Source: Litoditis marina (Eukaryota; Nematoda; Chromadorea; Rhabditida; Rhabditidae). From it: DNA of 64,000 bases. Both the position numbers and the translations under genes were made by a program. This document shows, piece after piece, positions 28,501-54,479 of the stretch; positions within the stretch are counted from its first letter, which is position 1; the number at the start of each line of letters is the position of its first letter. The stretch is from assembly GCA_964036275.1 (NCBI GenBank), contig OZ038433.1, positions 4,462,013-4,526,012 of the forward strand. The letters are read 5' to 3'. Below the pieces are notes generated by a model. It saw nothing but the letters and a program-made list of their open reading frames with translations. It did no database searches and was not told where the DNA came from.

Positions 28501-31500
28501 TGTCTACCTAACTACTTGTTTGTCAACGGGCCTTGTCGTAATCAGAGACCTTTCCATGAAATCTGTGTTTGTTGTCCCACTCATCATTTTGGTTGGCTCA
28601 TTCTGTTTTCATTCAAGATGCTCGATGACCTGATAATCGACGAGATCCTGTCATTGGAGAACGAACAGCGACAAACGGGTGGCAAGACGCAACCGGTTGG
28701 TTTCTTTTTCATCCTCCCCGCATGCTGGTTCGAGTGGGAAATCGGGCTGTTCGTACCCATAACACACTTCCGCTAACATCATGCTAGTTGCATATACCTG
28801 CGATAACCTCATACTTGTCACAGCGAGAGAAAGATTTTTAATCTAAAACTGACTAACTTGTGCGATGTGCCCTCACCCAAATTCGCTCACAGAGAAAACA
28901 CGAACGAACACGTTCGGCAATCAGCACCATTTAGTTACAGTTTTAATATAGGTTAAACTATTTATCACCTTACAAACGCATTACATGTTATCCTAAATCA
29001 GTCACTATGCTTATGTGGGACATGACCGTTGCTTATTTACTATTTAGTGGTTTGTTTGTCTAGACATTTCTTGTTCGCGTGGCATGTTCTCGTTTGGCCT
29101 TTCTATTGATTATGAGTGATCTCTGATATAAGAGATGTGCTGGGCCGTGGGTTGCGTTGCGTGGTGTGCCGTTGTACCACGTAAACAACTGAACAATAGC
29201 AAACAGGGGCGAGGCTAGAGATTGCAACTGAAATGTAGTTGAAGAGCTGGAGTGCGGGGTTTAGTTCATTAGTTTGTTAATATTTTTGGTGGTCATCATA
29301 ATTTTTTGTTGCTACCTAGGTAATATTCAATATTCATTCATTTCTCCCCAGCTAAGACATGAGAGGCTTATCCCTGGTATTTAGCCGTTATCTCGTCTTA
29401 TAGTGGATCGAGCAAACTACATACATTTTATTCGTAGTTTAACAGCAACGTTGTGGGGAGGTATTACAGTTTAGATTCGATCCTTTTGCATACAAACACA
29501 TTAAATATCTTCGTCGCTGAGTAGTTCCGTCAGATAGTAGATTGTATTTGGGTTTAACCAGCCACTTTCTGGATGACGTTGCGATGAATATTATTTATTC
29601 GTGGTCATTTTGATGGATTCGTTGCTCATAACCCGTGAAATGCGCGCGCGGTTTGTTGGCGGCTAATTGGCGACATGGCAGCGCGGCGGTCACGGTTGCG
29701 TCCGCCCTTTGTGTCCATACAAGTTTGTATGCAAATTGCTGTTGAACGGAACCTGATCCTTGTGAATTGGCTGAAAATATAAATAGGATCAAGGGGTTTT
29801 GTAATGAACGTGTATGGCTTGTAAATTACTGCACTATTGAAGGTTTTGTAATGAACGTGTATGGCTTGTAAATTTACGATTGGCGTAAGTTTTGTTGATT
29901 TGAAGTTCTCTAAACACGAATTCGGTATTTAACTGATTCCTGTGTGCGTCAATGGACAAACTATAAATAGGTACAGTAGGCACTTGGGGATGCGCGGAAT
30001 TCCTGTGATGAATTTGGCGAGAAAGGGAAATTGACAAGATAACCTGTTCATTAGACTAGTAGGATTCTGACTGCCGGCCAATACGGGAAACATGGTAGTG
30101 TCTGGAGGTCATTTCTCTGAAATGGCTAGAGAGGCTAGAGAGAGCGAGTTTTAGATATAGGGGGATCAGCTGACTGTGATAAGTTTATGGCGATGGTTTG
30201 TAAAGGTGAACTATTAGTTCCATCTAATGCACTCTTGAATATTCTATTTGAATGTGTCCTGAGTAAAAAAATTATTTTGGGTACCATCTTTGCTTTCCGT
30301 TTGTCTGTGATAATCTAAGTGTCAAATCAAAGGTGTTTTCACGTGTTGTTGAAGCACCTGCTCGAATCAGCTGTTGCGAGATAATTAGGAGATTTCACAT
30401 GTGTGATAAGTTGAACGAAAAGTAATATCGGTACGTAATTCGGTAATATCATTCCATTTCAGTCTGGCAGCTATTCGTGCAATGACAACCTCACCCAGCT
30501 GGCTGGATCTAATGCCCGTCCCATTCCCGGACCCCCCTCCTCAGGTATGTCCTTTTTTGTAACCGGGTTTTTATAAAAATACATCATTATAATACAATAC
30601 AAGCTTCATACTTCTCCCGTATCACTGGGTGTTTTGTAGGGTGATCCATAACGGTTATCCATTTGGATGCTTATCTGCTGTTACGAAATTCAAGATTACG
30701 CGGCTTGTTGACAAACAAATTTGTTATCAATTCACGACCTTGTCTAATATTTGGGGTGATTACGAAACTGTCTGGGTTTTGGTGGCACCACACGGGGCAA
30801 TATTGCCAGCTTTATCGTAAAAACTGGGCTCCTAACAAATTTCGCTGGTTACGGCTAGTAAGAACGTTTCACGCCCGGTTCAATCTTGTTTTGATCATTT
30901 AGTATGGTAGAGGGAAGGGCTGTTCATAAGCAATTATGTATGCTTGGCCTTTCTGTCGTTACTCTCTCTGCTCTCTCTCTCCGCCCGTTCCTAGTGTTTG
31001 ATGGTTGTGTACTTTCTCATGTCGCCCTGTTAATGGCTACTGGTCGGGTCGTAAAATGTTGCGATATCGCTACTTTTTCGTCTGCTGCCTTCGAACACAA
31101 AGGGGGAACATTGGATAGAATCTTCTTGGGATCCTCAGTTATTTCTGTTTCTAAAAGTTGTTTGGTGTGTTCTTAGAAGACCACAACCACAATGTTACTT
31201 CTTACATCTGGAAGCCAGTGAAGTCTACCCGTTGCATTAATTGAACAGTTCGGTTTATCGTTTAAACAATTTGAGTCGATTGATATTTGATTCAGCTCCA
31301 AACTGTTAGCGGACACCACAGGGTTACTTATAAAGTAGTTGTATATAATGGGGGGGGGGGGTGCTGTTTCAAACCATCTCCTCTGCTCATGGCGTATCCT
31401 TAGGGGTTATAAAGAGTTTGTTCACTGGATGTTCTTGGGGGGTTAGAAAGGGTAAAGTGACATCATTGAGTATCCACTGTTATTGATGACCAAGATGTTG

Positions 31501-34500
31501 GGAGACCACGTGCCCGGGTTAGTTGGTTATTTCTCGTTTCATTATACTTTCTCGTCGGAGCGAAAGTGTTATCTGTCATTCTATCTGGAAGGAAGGAGAA
31601 GAAACAGCCATTCAATCTATGGGCCGAAGGGGGCGGGCTCTCAGCTGGCAACATGCCAACGCATTCCGTCATGACGGAACACCGTTGGAATGCGGGGCAT
31701 ATCAAGGCGGGGGGGGGGGGGTTGGTGTAGTTTGAAGTCTATCCGGAAACAGTACTGATTAGATAAAGAGGGGGTAGAAGCGGAGCTGATCTGGTAAAGC
31801 ACGTGGATCAATAGTTTTATTCCAATTCAAAGCAGTAGTTCAGTTTTAGAATTAGTGCGAATCACTCTCAAGAGTGTTGTTGGCAGCCGAAATTGTTGAC
31901 TGAGAATACGAGTAGATTTGAGTTTTCTCTCTGGTGAAAAGTCCATAGAACAGGAAACATATGACTGTAATATACCCGATTGGAGGGTGGAAAAAGAGTG
32001 GAATAGGAAGATAAGGATAGGCGCTGTCTCTCCTTATCTTGTTGCGCGTGAAACCTGAAGAAGCCGTTGCCGCGCGAAGGCGAAAGAACGGGGGGCACAG
32101 ATGATCAGCTGTTATTCCAACCAGTCGACCATTATCGATTATTTGTTGATGAATGCATATTCGCCATAGATAACAGTTTCGGTTACCAACTATCGGAAGT
32201 GTGCCAATGTTGTTTGACGAAGTACCAAGTTCTTCTGGGTTTTTAGCGTATTCTCTTGCGTTTTTGGTGGAATATAATCAAGTGAACCACCGATTATGTG
32301 TATTCCCATCGCTACATGCGTATAAGCCTGATTAATGCTGTCAGTAAAAAAGTCTGGATGTTGTAAATGTTATCGCTATCGCTTACGGCAATTGCTGCCC
32401 TTTGAGCGTTGTTGGTTCCCCCAAATAATGTTTTGGTTTTTTCTCTGTTTTTCGTGTTCAATTCAGTACTTTTCCTCTTTGCAGGCGGATCCGGTCATTC
32501 CGGAAGTCCCGTTGCCATCGGAGGAGCCCTCAACTCATCATTCCGTCAAGTTGGTTCATTTACTAAAATTGTAGTTTTTTGCTTGTTGTATTTTCCTTGT
32601 TGGTTAAGAACTCGAATGGTTGAATTTGGTACAGTTCACAGTATAAAATTTTCGGAAAATAGTTTGCCTTAGTCTCCTTTTAGCGCTCAGTCCAGAAAAA
32701 ATGAATTCACTCGAAAAAGACCAATAAGAAAACATGATCGGATAACCTCAGTAACACTGTTGTCTTCTACAGGTAGTAAGCAGCTCAGCGCCTACGTCAT
32801 CAATAGATATGGATCAGATGATGTTGGCCTCCCAGCAGCCTGGTGGAGGCGGAGGAGAAGAGGACTATTTCAGGGACAGAAGGAAGAAGGACATTCACAA
32901 CATGAGTACGTTCATTCCATGCGTATCGATTAGTGGGGCATAACATTAGTACGTACGTTCCATACGTATTGATTAGTGAGCAATCGAACTGTCTTTTATC
33001 GTGCTATCCTAAATTAACGTTGTATAATTGTTATGCTGTCATAGCTTTTGCGGTCTGTACTACACTGTTCCAAATATAATTCTAACTCTTCCAATACGTT
33101 TGTGTGCTGAGTTACCTCGGCTAAGCAAACAAATAGTTTTTTTCCCCAACAAGTTTCAATACAATGCGCAACATCACATGTCTTCCAATAATATTGTCAT
33201 TCACTGGTATTACTTTGGAAAGTCAAAAATAACAGCGCCATTTGACTAAACCGGTCGCGCAACTATTTACATTTTTGTTCTATTTGCGAACGGTTTCGGA
33301 TATCGATGAACGGGGGAATTGTGTGCGAAAAATAAAAGTCATGGTGAATATTGTGAACAACTGGGATGATCTATGTTATGTTATCGAAACTTTGCGATGT
33401 CAGTCTTTTCACGGTTTGATTTGTCCGTAGAGATGAATTCGAGTGAAGATTAATCTTGTAACATTTGTATTATTGTATTTGTGTTATTTCAGTCGAGCGT
33501 CGCCGTCGCTACAACATAAACGACCGTATCAAGGAGTTGGGTCTGATGCTGCCCAAGGGAAGTGCCGAGTGAGTTTGTCATCGCAGTCCCATTGTCCCTT
33601 CCGCCCTTTTACCCAGCTGAATAGACAACCTCTTGCCTCCTCAGACATGATTTCAGGGACATGAAACTGAACAAGGGAACGATTCTGAAGGCCTCGTGCG
33701 ACTACATTCGCAAGCTGCAACGAGAGGCCGATTCGGTTAACAAACTACAACAACACTCACAACGGGTCGAGAGCACGGCCATGCAGTACGCCGAACGAGT
33801 TAGGGTCAGTTAGGGCAGAAAAGTAATGGGATAGGGTATTATAGAGACGGGAATCAGTTATAGCCCAAGATGTCCGAAAGATTCACTGTTTCCTGTACTA
33901 AGCAAAAAAACGTCGCTTATTTTGCTCACATTGTCCGAAAGCCGAAAATACTTCAATGCGTAAAAAATGTATTGCATATGACGTGGTGCTTAAATGCTTG
34001 AATTGTGCTTTTACATGGAGCGTATGTTTGATTTCACAGACATTACAATGTGAAGAAGAGAAATTGCATGTTTTTCAGCGCAGGTTTCACAAACAAGCCG
34101 CGTCATGATTTTGTTACAACGGGGAACTCGCTTTTTTTCTGCGGTTCAGATTGAGAACTGAGGGAAAAAAGCCAGCTAGTAATTTGATTTGAATTGAGTG
34201 ACTGATATTGGAAATATGGTCAAGCCTCTCAATTCTGAAATTCGATTCAGATATATAGCATAATATATGAGTATAACGGTGGTATTTGTAGCAACTGGAG
34301 GAGTTCATGGCCCGTCAGGGTCTTGAGGCCCCACCGGCCCATCTGCCGGCCCTGCCCCGACTCCCAGAAAGACCCATCAAACAGGAACTGGACGAGACCC
34401 AATCACCCAATCAGACACCCTGCGGATCATTGGTACGTCCACACATATAGTCCTTTTCATTTCCACTAAGCATTAGGATAGACTCGGATAATTCCCAGCG

Positions 34501-35799
34501 ATTCTTATACCGGCCTCGACGAGACCATGTGCAGGTCGGAGAGGCACAGATGGTCTTAGCCATGTCTGCGGCCTCATTGACCTGCACACTCTCTCGCTTT
34601 CTTAGATGAAAAATAACCATGCTTGGCCTGTGTTATCTAACGCATTATTTACTAACATGAAAATCTGACTTTATAACTACCTTTATTGCCGCAATGCCGC
34701 AAATTCAATGTTTTGGCTAACACCATAGATCATAATACTATTTGGCAACTTGATGTACTTATTATACATAAGTAAGCATATGAGACACGTTGAGTGTGGA
34801 AAAATGGTGAAAATAAACGGAAGGTTGAGCAAAAAGGTCTTGACAGTCTTGTATGTGTGTGCTTTTAGTCGTCATCGGGCTTCATGTCTCAGTTGTCTGA
34901 CGGGACGGCAGCCATGCAGATAGCCAGTCCACTGGGACGGGGGGCCGCAGGCGGTACTGGCACGGTGCCAATTGCAGCCCAGTCGCAGACGGACAGCTTC
35001 TTCTCCGTTGGCTCCACCAGCCCGCCCGACTATGGTACGTTCTGCTAGGCACTCTACTTTTCCCTTGTGGGGTACCATAGTGGAAAATTCATATTTTCAT
35101 CATATGTAAGCGCGCGGAACGTGCCCGTAGTTCGTTTCTGACACTACTTCGGGGGCAGCGTGATCTGTGAAGTTGAGTTGAATACTTCAGAATAGTTGGC
35201 CTTGAATGTTTGGTTCTGTTATTTTTCGGTTAGGGAGCGTAGGTTAGGCAAAGGTTGTCATTGGGGCAAGAGTATATCAGTAGTTGTTGCAGGCACCCCG
35301 AACAATTGGCGAGATATGCAACACTTTCCGGATTTGATGATGGACGACATGGCCACCCTACAGGTTTGTTACTAAATCATTTTAACAAATATATAAATTT
35401 TTTGTATGATAAGTCAAGGCAAATCTGTTGTAGTATTTGTAATTTTTACTTGAGAACGCTATGTCTTGTGGGCATCCCGCAGAAAGTGTAACGATTCATA
35501 GAGAGTTCACGATAGATTTTCCGCCCACACCAGTAAAAACAGTCTTTCTCTTTGTTTGATTTGACTATCGGTTATTTGTACACCATTTTCATCACCCGGT
35601 TTGGTAATATAGTGATTGTTTGCAGGGCAACCCGTTGATGTCTGGTGGGGACCCGCTTATCTCGCAGGCCCGTGCCCACCCATCGCCCCATTTGGCGGGC
35701 AGTGGCGGGGGAAGTCAGATGAGTCCCGACATCCAATGGGATCAGGCCGGCTTCTCGCCCGACGGACACATGCATCAACAGCACATGGACTACTCGTAA
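4403..35799 (+). CDS. hlh-30: HLH-30/TFEB-MITF family bHLH-leucine-zipper transcription factor, 17-exon model
   Basis: CDS joins 4403-4507, 5430-5633, 9684-9800, 12506-12640, 15668-15808, 24493-24726, 24933-25016, 28618-28695, 30463-30544, 32485-32549, 32773-32905, 33493-33568, 33645-33804, 34292-34432, 34869-35034, 35293-35363 and 35626-35799: 2166 nt, 721 residues, no internal stop. The basic region [18 protein letters not shown], helix 1 [11 protein letters not shown], helix 2 [20 protein letters not shown] and the following zipper (about residues 447-545) are diagnostic of the MITF/TFE class. [13 protein letters not shown] (about 342-354) matches the acidic activation segment, and [10 protein letters not shown] (235-244) the SAPNSPMAM motif of vertebrate members. 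Family members bind CACGTG/CLEAR sites as dimers and activate lysosome, autophagy and starvation genes after moving from cytosol to nucleus. The first eight exons all have phase 0 junctions, so alternative first exons or skipping would keep frame. The core is near certain; the five N-terminal exons are less so. Confidence 0.9.
5430..5633 (+). CDS. hlh-30: hlh-30 exon 2, N-terminal exon
   Basis: Acceptor ttgatgtgttgacag ends at 5429 and donor GTGAGT begins at 5634. The 68 codons are open and phase 0 at both ends, covering [20 protein letters not shown] and [20 protein letters not shown] recognise no domain. A second possible acceptor (cttcacag, ending 5469) does not keep the phase. Supported by splice signals and frame only. 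Confidence 0.5.
5634..9683. other. hlh-30 intron region
   Basis: Mostly AT-rich. Contains a CT run at 6181-6200, the truncated hAT-like repeat at 8032, and GTGGGAA/TTCCCAC words at 7781, 8797 and 8858. A GC-rich patch at about 9440-9630 just before exon 3 carries CACGTG (9580-9585) and ccacgccccc and may be an alternative promoter. Confidence 0.5.
8032..8225. mobile_element. Truncated relative of the hAT-like MITE
   Basis: Starts CATACACCGCCAAGGGTATC like the copy at 62720 and shares the CTCGCG, GAGTCGCGA, TTTGTATGAAATT and CTCGCG-x-CCCCTACTTTT blocks in the same order. It lacks the right terminal repeat. An 18-base poly-C run sits inside at 8078-8095. The right border is approximate. Confidence 0.75.
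9684..9800 (+). CDS. hlh-30: hlh-30 exon 3, N-terminal Pro/Asn-rich exon
   Basis: Acceptor gaactgtattctcag ends at 9683; the perfect donor GTAAGT follows at 9801. Its 39 codons are phase 0 at both ends and contain an internal ATG at 9717 ([16 protein letters not shown]). It could be an internal exon or, with the GC-rich stretch just upstream, an alternative first exon starting at 9717. Confidence 0.6.
9801..12505. other. hlh-30 intron region with GC-rich patch
   Basis: No exon seen. A GC-rich, CpG-rich stretch at about 11395-11660 with the poly-G pair and a GCGGCCGC site could be an internal promoter. The longer ORFs there are low-complexity and differ on both strands. Confidence 0.4.
11497..11544. 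repeat. Paired poly-G runs (14 and 12 bases)
   Basis: G at 11497-11510 and 11533-11544, separated by a GA repeat. Several guanine runs this close could form a quadruplex. In an hlh-30 intron. Confidence 0.9.
12506..12640 (+). CDS. hlh-30: hlh-30 exon 4, glutamine-rich exon
   Basis: Begins with ATG directly after the pyrimidine-rich acceptor tcccccacctccgag. It contains a run of eight glutamines encoded by CAA repeats, then [15 protein letters not shown]. The donor GTCGGT at 12641 is unusual but leaves phase 0 like its neighbours. Glutamine-rich tracts are common in the N-terminal part of MITF/TFE proteins. Confidence 0.55.
12641..15667. other. hlh-30 intron
   Basis: AT-rich; GA-rich microsatellite and poly-G at 13940-14053. 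No coding signal. Confidence 0.55.
15668..15808 (+). CDS. hlh-30: hlh-30 exon 5
   Basis: Acceptor gtagttgttccag ends at 15667 and donor GTACGT starts at 15809. The 47 codons ([20 protein letters not shown] onward, ending KMQHPFQ) are GC-rich, unlike the AT-rich flanks, as expected of coding DNA here. Phase 0 both sides. Its first codon is ATG, so it could also open a shorter isoform. Confidence 0.75.
15810..15837 (+). promoter_or_regulatory. Cluster of ACGTGA / CACGTG E-boxes
   Basis: Immediately inside the intron after exon 15668-15808, three ACGTGA cores start at 15811, 15820 and 15831. Two are full CACGTG E-boxes (15819-15824 and 15830-15835). HLH-30/TFEB proteins bind CACGTGAC-type CLEAR sites, so autoregulation is a plausible inference. 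Confidence 0.45.
15838..24492. other. Largest hlh-30 intron (about 8.7 kb)
   Basis: No supported exon. Contains poly-G at 18703-18715 and 22712-22720, poly-C at 23303-23314, the 18-bp tandem at 19233, a T-rich open frame at 20224-20655 and a CACGTGAC site at 23542. Moderately GC-rich at 18590-19170. Large first-half introns of this kind often hold enhancers or internal promoters. Confidence 0.5.
19233..19268. repeat. 18-bp tandem duplication
   Basis: TCACTTAGTAGTACACGG twice in direct succession, in the large hlh-30 intron. Confidence 0.9.
24493..24726 (+). CDS. hlh-30: hlh-30 exon 6, SAPxSPM motif and basic Ser/Pro-rich exon
   Basis: Acceptor gtgtgttgtag ends at 24492 and donor GTAACT starts at 24727; 78 codons, phase 0. 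It opens with [11 protein letters not shown], matching the SAPNSPMAM motif of vertebrate TFEB/MITF, then becomes rich in Arg, Ser and Pro with several SP and TP sites ([17 protein letters not shown]) that could be phosphorylated. Confidence 0.85.
24933..25016 (+). CDS. hlh-30: hlh-30 exon 7
   Basis: Acceptor cgtttgttgcag ends at 24932; donor GTTCGT at 25017. 28 codons, phase 0, [20 protein letters not shown] and then RSGSYNQE. Ser-Pro rich, with two SP sites. The donor has T at +3, a pattern shared by many introns here. Confidence 0.8.
25017..28617. other. hlh-30 intron
   Basis: GA repeats at 25480-25530, poly-G at 27530-27540, the 21-bp tandem at 25238. No exon recognised. Confidence 0.55.
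25238..25279. repeat. 21-bp tandem duplication
   Basis: AGCTTGTTTACTGTTTG repeated twice with a 21-bp period, in an hlh-30 intron. Confidence 0.85.
28618..28695 (+). CDS. hlh-30: hlh-30 exon 8, acidic activation segment
   Basis: Acceptor ttctgttttcattcaag ends at 28617; donor GTTGGT at 28696. The 26 codons start [17 protein letters not shown], matching the conserved acidic segment (DDVIDDIISLES-type) of MITF/TFE proteins that recruits coactivators in mammals. Phase 0 both ends. Confidence 0.9.
29795..29874. repeat. 33-bp direct repeat
   Basis: The segment containing GTAATGAACGTGTATGGCTT is present at 29795-29827 and 29842-29874, identical, with a 14-bp spacer. A simple local duplication in an hlh-30 intron. 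Confidence 0.9.
30463..30544 (+). CDS. hlh-30: hlh-30 exon 9
   Basis: Acceptor cattccatttcag ends at 30462; donor GTATGT at 30545. Encodes [20 protein letters not shown] and IPGPPSS, ending with one extra base (phase 1) that pairs with the next exon. Linker region with no recognised domain. Confidence 0.85.
32485..32549 (+). CDS. hlh-30: hlh-30 exon 10
   Basis: Acceptor cttttcctctttgcag ends at 32484; donor GTTGGT at 32550, the same hexamer as exon 8. Completes a glycine codon and gives [25 protein letters not shown] sequence (Gly/Ser linker). Returns to phase 0. Confidence 0.85.
32773..32905 (+). CDS. hlh-30: hlh-30 exon 11, start of the basic region
   Basis: Acceptor tgtcttctacag ends at 32772; donor GTACGT at 32906. 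Encodes a Ser/Gln/Gly-rich lead-in and then [16 protein letters not shown]. The last base plus the next exon make the Ile codon of the basic region, so an intron splits this DNA-contacting segment. Confidence 0.95.
32905..32986. repeat. Tandem duplication across an hlh-30 splice donor
   Basis: An imperfect duplication of about 43 bp (AGTACGTTC...GATTAGTG) at 32905-32948 and 32949-32986. It copies the GTACGT donor of exon 11 to 32950. Confidence 0.75.
33493..33568 (+). CDS. hlh-30: hlh-30 exon 12, basic region and helix 1
   Basis: Acceptor gtgttatttcag ends at 33492; donor GTGAGT at 33569. Encodes [20 protein letters not shown], then KGSA and two bases of the next codon. ERRRR holds the conserved Glu/Arg residues that read CACGTG. 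Confidence 0.97.
33645..33804 (+). CDS. hlh-30: hlh-30 exon 13, loop, helix 2 and zipper start
   Basis: Two usable in-frame acceptors lie 12 bp apart. Start 33645 gives [15 protein letters not shown]; start 33657 gives [11 protein letters not shown], which is closer to the known family loop. Both continue through [20 protein letters not shown] to YAERVR. Donor GTCAGT at 33805, phase 0. Confidence 0.96.
34292..34432 (+). CDS. hlh-30: hlh-30 exon 14, zipper end
   Basis: Acceptor ggtggtatttgtag ends at 34291; donor GTACGT at 34433. [10 protein letters not shown] closes the zipper as in HLH-30, followed by a proline-rich stretch and PIKQELDE, a sumoylation-type IKQE site also found at this place in vertebrate MITF/TFE proteins. 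Confidence 0.95.
34869..35034 (+). CDS. hlh-30: hlh-30 exon 15
   Basis: Acceptor tgtgtgcttttag ends at 34868; donor GTACGT at 35035. 55 codons and one base. GC-rich Gly/Ala/Ser tail sequence ending [15 protein letters not shown]. No recognised domain. Confidence 0.92.
35293..35363 (+). CDS. hlh-30: hlh-30 exon 16
   Basis: Acceptor tagttgttgcag ends at 35292; donor GTTTGT at 35364. Encodes [20 protein letters not shown] and ATLQ, an acidic/hydrophobic patch that could be a second activation motif (inference). Confidence 0.9.
35626..35799 (+). CDS. hlh-30: hlh-30 exon 17, terminal coding exon
   Basis: Acceptor gtgattgtttgcag ends at 35625; stop TAA at 35797-35799. 57 codons starting [20 protein letters not shown] and ending HQQHMDYS. 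The Ser-rich end (SRRSSFSMEE-type) of vertebrate TFEB/MITF is absent. Confidence 0.93.
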   Translation, partial: GNPLMSGGDPLISQARAHPSPHLAGSGGGSQMSPDIQWDQAGFSPDGHMHQQHMDYS

Positions 35800-37087
35800 C
35801 TCCCCTTTTCCCCAGACATGCACCAGTAAGGTTATCTTTTCGCCAATAATGAAAAAACTGAATTTTACTGAAGAAAAAAAACTTTACTGGCGTATGTCCC
35901 CACACTTCCCACTGCACCCTCACGTGTAGAGGGTCTGTTCTGTCTGACACACACATACATGTACATACATATTCTATTTGGAGAGAGCCGAGCCCTCGCT
36001 CATAATCTGTAATTTCACGTCACATTGATCAGTATCTTTGGAATCTATCACGACATTGGGGGTTCGTGATGATCTGTTTTGGCGATTTCGACTCTGAATG
36101 AGAACTCGGCTACTATAGTTGTTGCTTTGTACACATTGCTCGTTAGTGATCAATATTGTGGCTTCTTTTTCTTCTTCTTTCCCTATCATATTTCTATTCG
36201 TATACATATATATTCATCTATCTATTCTCTTGTTGGTTTAGTGTTGTTGTTTCGTCAAATTATATTAAAACTTTTTCTCTATAAATACTCGTAGCACCTA
36301 CGTCTCGACTTGCTCCTAACTTCGGATGTTATTCTTCCTTTCGGGAGTGTTCTTCTCTTCTCTGATACCGCTCTTGTATTTGGTCGTTGCGCGCGGCTGC
36401 GCGGTGACGTGCGGCGCGCGCCGCGACCTGCCGCGGTCTCCTCGCGCGGGTTCTCAAAGCGACAGGAATCATCATCTATTCTCTATTTGTGTATCCACTA
36501 TGTGCTTCGTCCCTCGCATGTCGGTCTGTTCGATCAATATCCATCAAATACATTATATACGACCTGTCCCTATCTCCCCCTCCTCTCTCTCTGGCTCTCC
36601 TCCTCTTTTACTAGGCGCCGTATTCGTTACGTAGGCACAATCATTGGTTTTGTATTAATGCTCCACACTGTTTCGATGGTGTTCGTGACGTATGGTCTCG
36701 TAGCGTACGGCATGCCACCAGCTTGACGTAACGTAACTTACGTTCGCGTAGTGCAACCCTAACTGGGACGGTTGTCATAGTTGTTGTTGTTATTTCTAGT
36801 ACTGCTTCTGCAGGTGTTGGCCTTCCCGCCTTGCTCGCTCGTACAATTGTAAATATTTCACTACCGTGTGTTTGATTTGGAGCCGCTTTTGAGAGAGCGA
36901 TGTGAATGATGTTTATCATGTACACGGTCCCGATTCCAACTTTACGATTCTATCATAACTCGGTTACTGTAGCCCCTCATTTATGCTGTGACTGTGTGAT
37001 TTATAGACAAATTTATATTCTCCCCTTGTTGTTAGCTGGTTTTAACCCGATGGCGGTTTAGGAGGATACCTTCCATCCTCCAACCCA

Positions 37088-37093
37088 TTTATT
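37088..37093 (-). terminator. Possible lag-1 polyadenylation signal
   Basis: TTTATT on the + strand is AATAAA on the minus strand, 1.1 kb past the lag-1 stop. If used, the two 3' UTRs would overlap by more than 100 bp. Weak evidence. Confidence 0.2.
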
Positions 37094-37220
37094 GATTTAT
37101 CGTTTTCGATAGATTGATTGATGTTGTACGTTGTACTGCGGTCTTCTCACCTGGTGTTCCATGTTAAGCTCGTTAGTTGATACCCCTCCAGCCACTGAAC
37201 AAATGTATATATGAATCAGA

Positions 37221-37226
37221 AATAAA
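37221..37226 (+). terminator. Candidate hlh-30 polyadenylation signal
   Basis: AATAAA on the + strand 1.4 kb after the hlh-30 stop; a second lies at 37445-37450. I saw no nearer canonical hexamer, though variants are common. The usage is inferred. Confidence 0.35.
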
Positions 37227-38228
37227 AGTATTACAATTTGTGTGTACAATCAGTGCAATCCAACTATGTCCTCACGAATCGTCGAGTTTCGAACCGACTA
37301 GATTTTGCCCATTCTGTTCAAATACTGCTGCTGCTGGGCGACAGAAAACATATACGAAGCCAAAAGTAATGAAAACATATTATTTACACTCTTTGCATTC
37401 ACAATATGAGCACATCATAGCATAACACATAAATTGATTATAATAATAAATGATGAATAATATACCGCAATCAATACTTTGACAACATCTCCGTAACAAA
37501 ATGATGAGAAACTGTTGCTGGCTCAACAGAACGAAGCGAAAATCAATCAGTTGGCATAGTCGATTACAAAGTTACATCACGAAACACAGACCAAGAAGAG
37601 ACACCGTCAATACTTCACGGGATAGGAGCAACTTTGGTTCGCCAGGGCTAATCGCAAATGCGTAGGTACATTTTATGTTAGTTAAAAAAGGTACGACAAA
37701 AACAGTTAGTTCACCTACAGAAAAAGCGATTTGCCCTGGGACTGGAATTAGATAGAAAACAGTGCTACGAGATCTGCTAAATAGTGGATAATCCAGAATA
37801 TGTATCTATAGAGCGGGAACACTTTGAAAGGTGAAAAAAACCGGGAGGTGGGTGGGTAAAAGATAACATTCGTTGTTCTATTGCGCATTCGGGAAAGAGT
37901 GTGACTTGAAGTATACCAACTTTCTACATAACACTACATCAATAGGTAACCATCAGAAAAGGAACAGTAGGAAAATGTGCGACTGGACGAATCCTGTACC
38001 AAGCAATGTTACCCGCCGAAAACAATAAAAGCCTAAGCCAGCGTCCAACCAGGTTTCACGCATATTATCCTAGAAACCTGGCCAGACGTGACACGTGAAA
38101 ACTAGTAGAACCAATCTGTCAACTACTAGGAGAGAAGACCCACGAAAAATAGTGCTCAACAACAAAACAACACATGTGCACAACCTGAATTGAGTCCTAG
38201 TGAATGGAGCAACAAATCGTCAGCAATT

Positions 38229-54479
<16,251 letters not shown>

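Larger units (their letters stand above)
28696..32484. other. hlh-30 introns either side of exon 9
   Basis: Holds the 33-bp direct repeat at 29795 and poly-G runs at 31350-31361 and 31709-31721. A GTGGGAA word lies at 28734. No other exon seen. Confidence 0.55.
35800..38228. other. Shared 3' region of convergent hlh-30 and lag-1
   Basis: Contains both 3' UTRs. A GC-rich patch at 36385-36450 has the palindrome GCGGCGCGCGCCGC. AATAAA at 37221 and 37445. A 138-codon open frame at 36310 shows no recognisable protein and is discounted. Confidence 0.6.

Noticed and set aside
36310..36726. 138-codon open frame after hlh-30
   Set aside because: Lies in the 3' region, overlaps a second open frame, has no recognisable domain and is broken by low-complexity and palindromic DNA.
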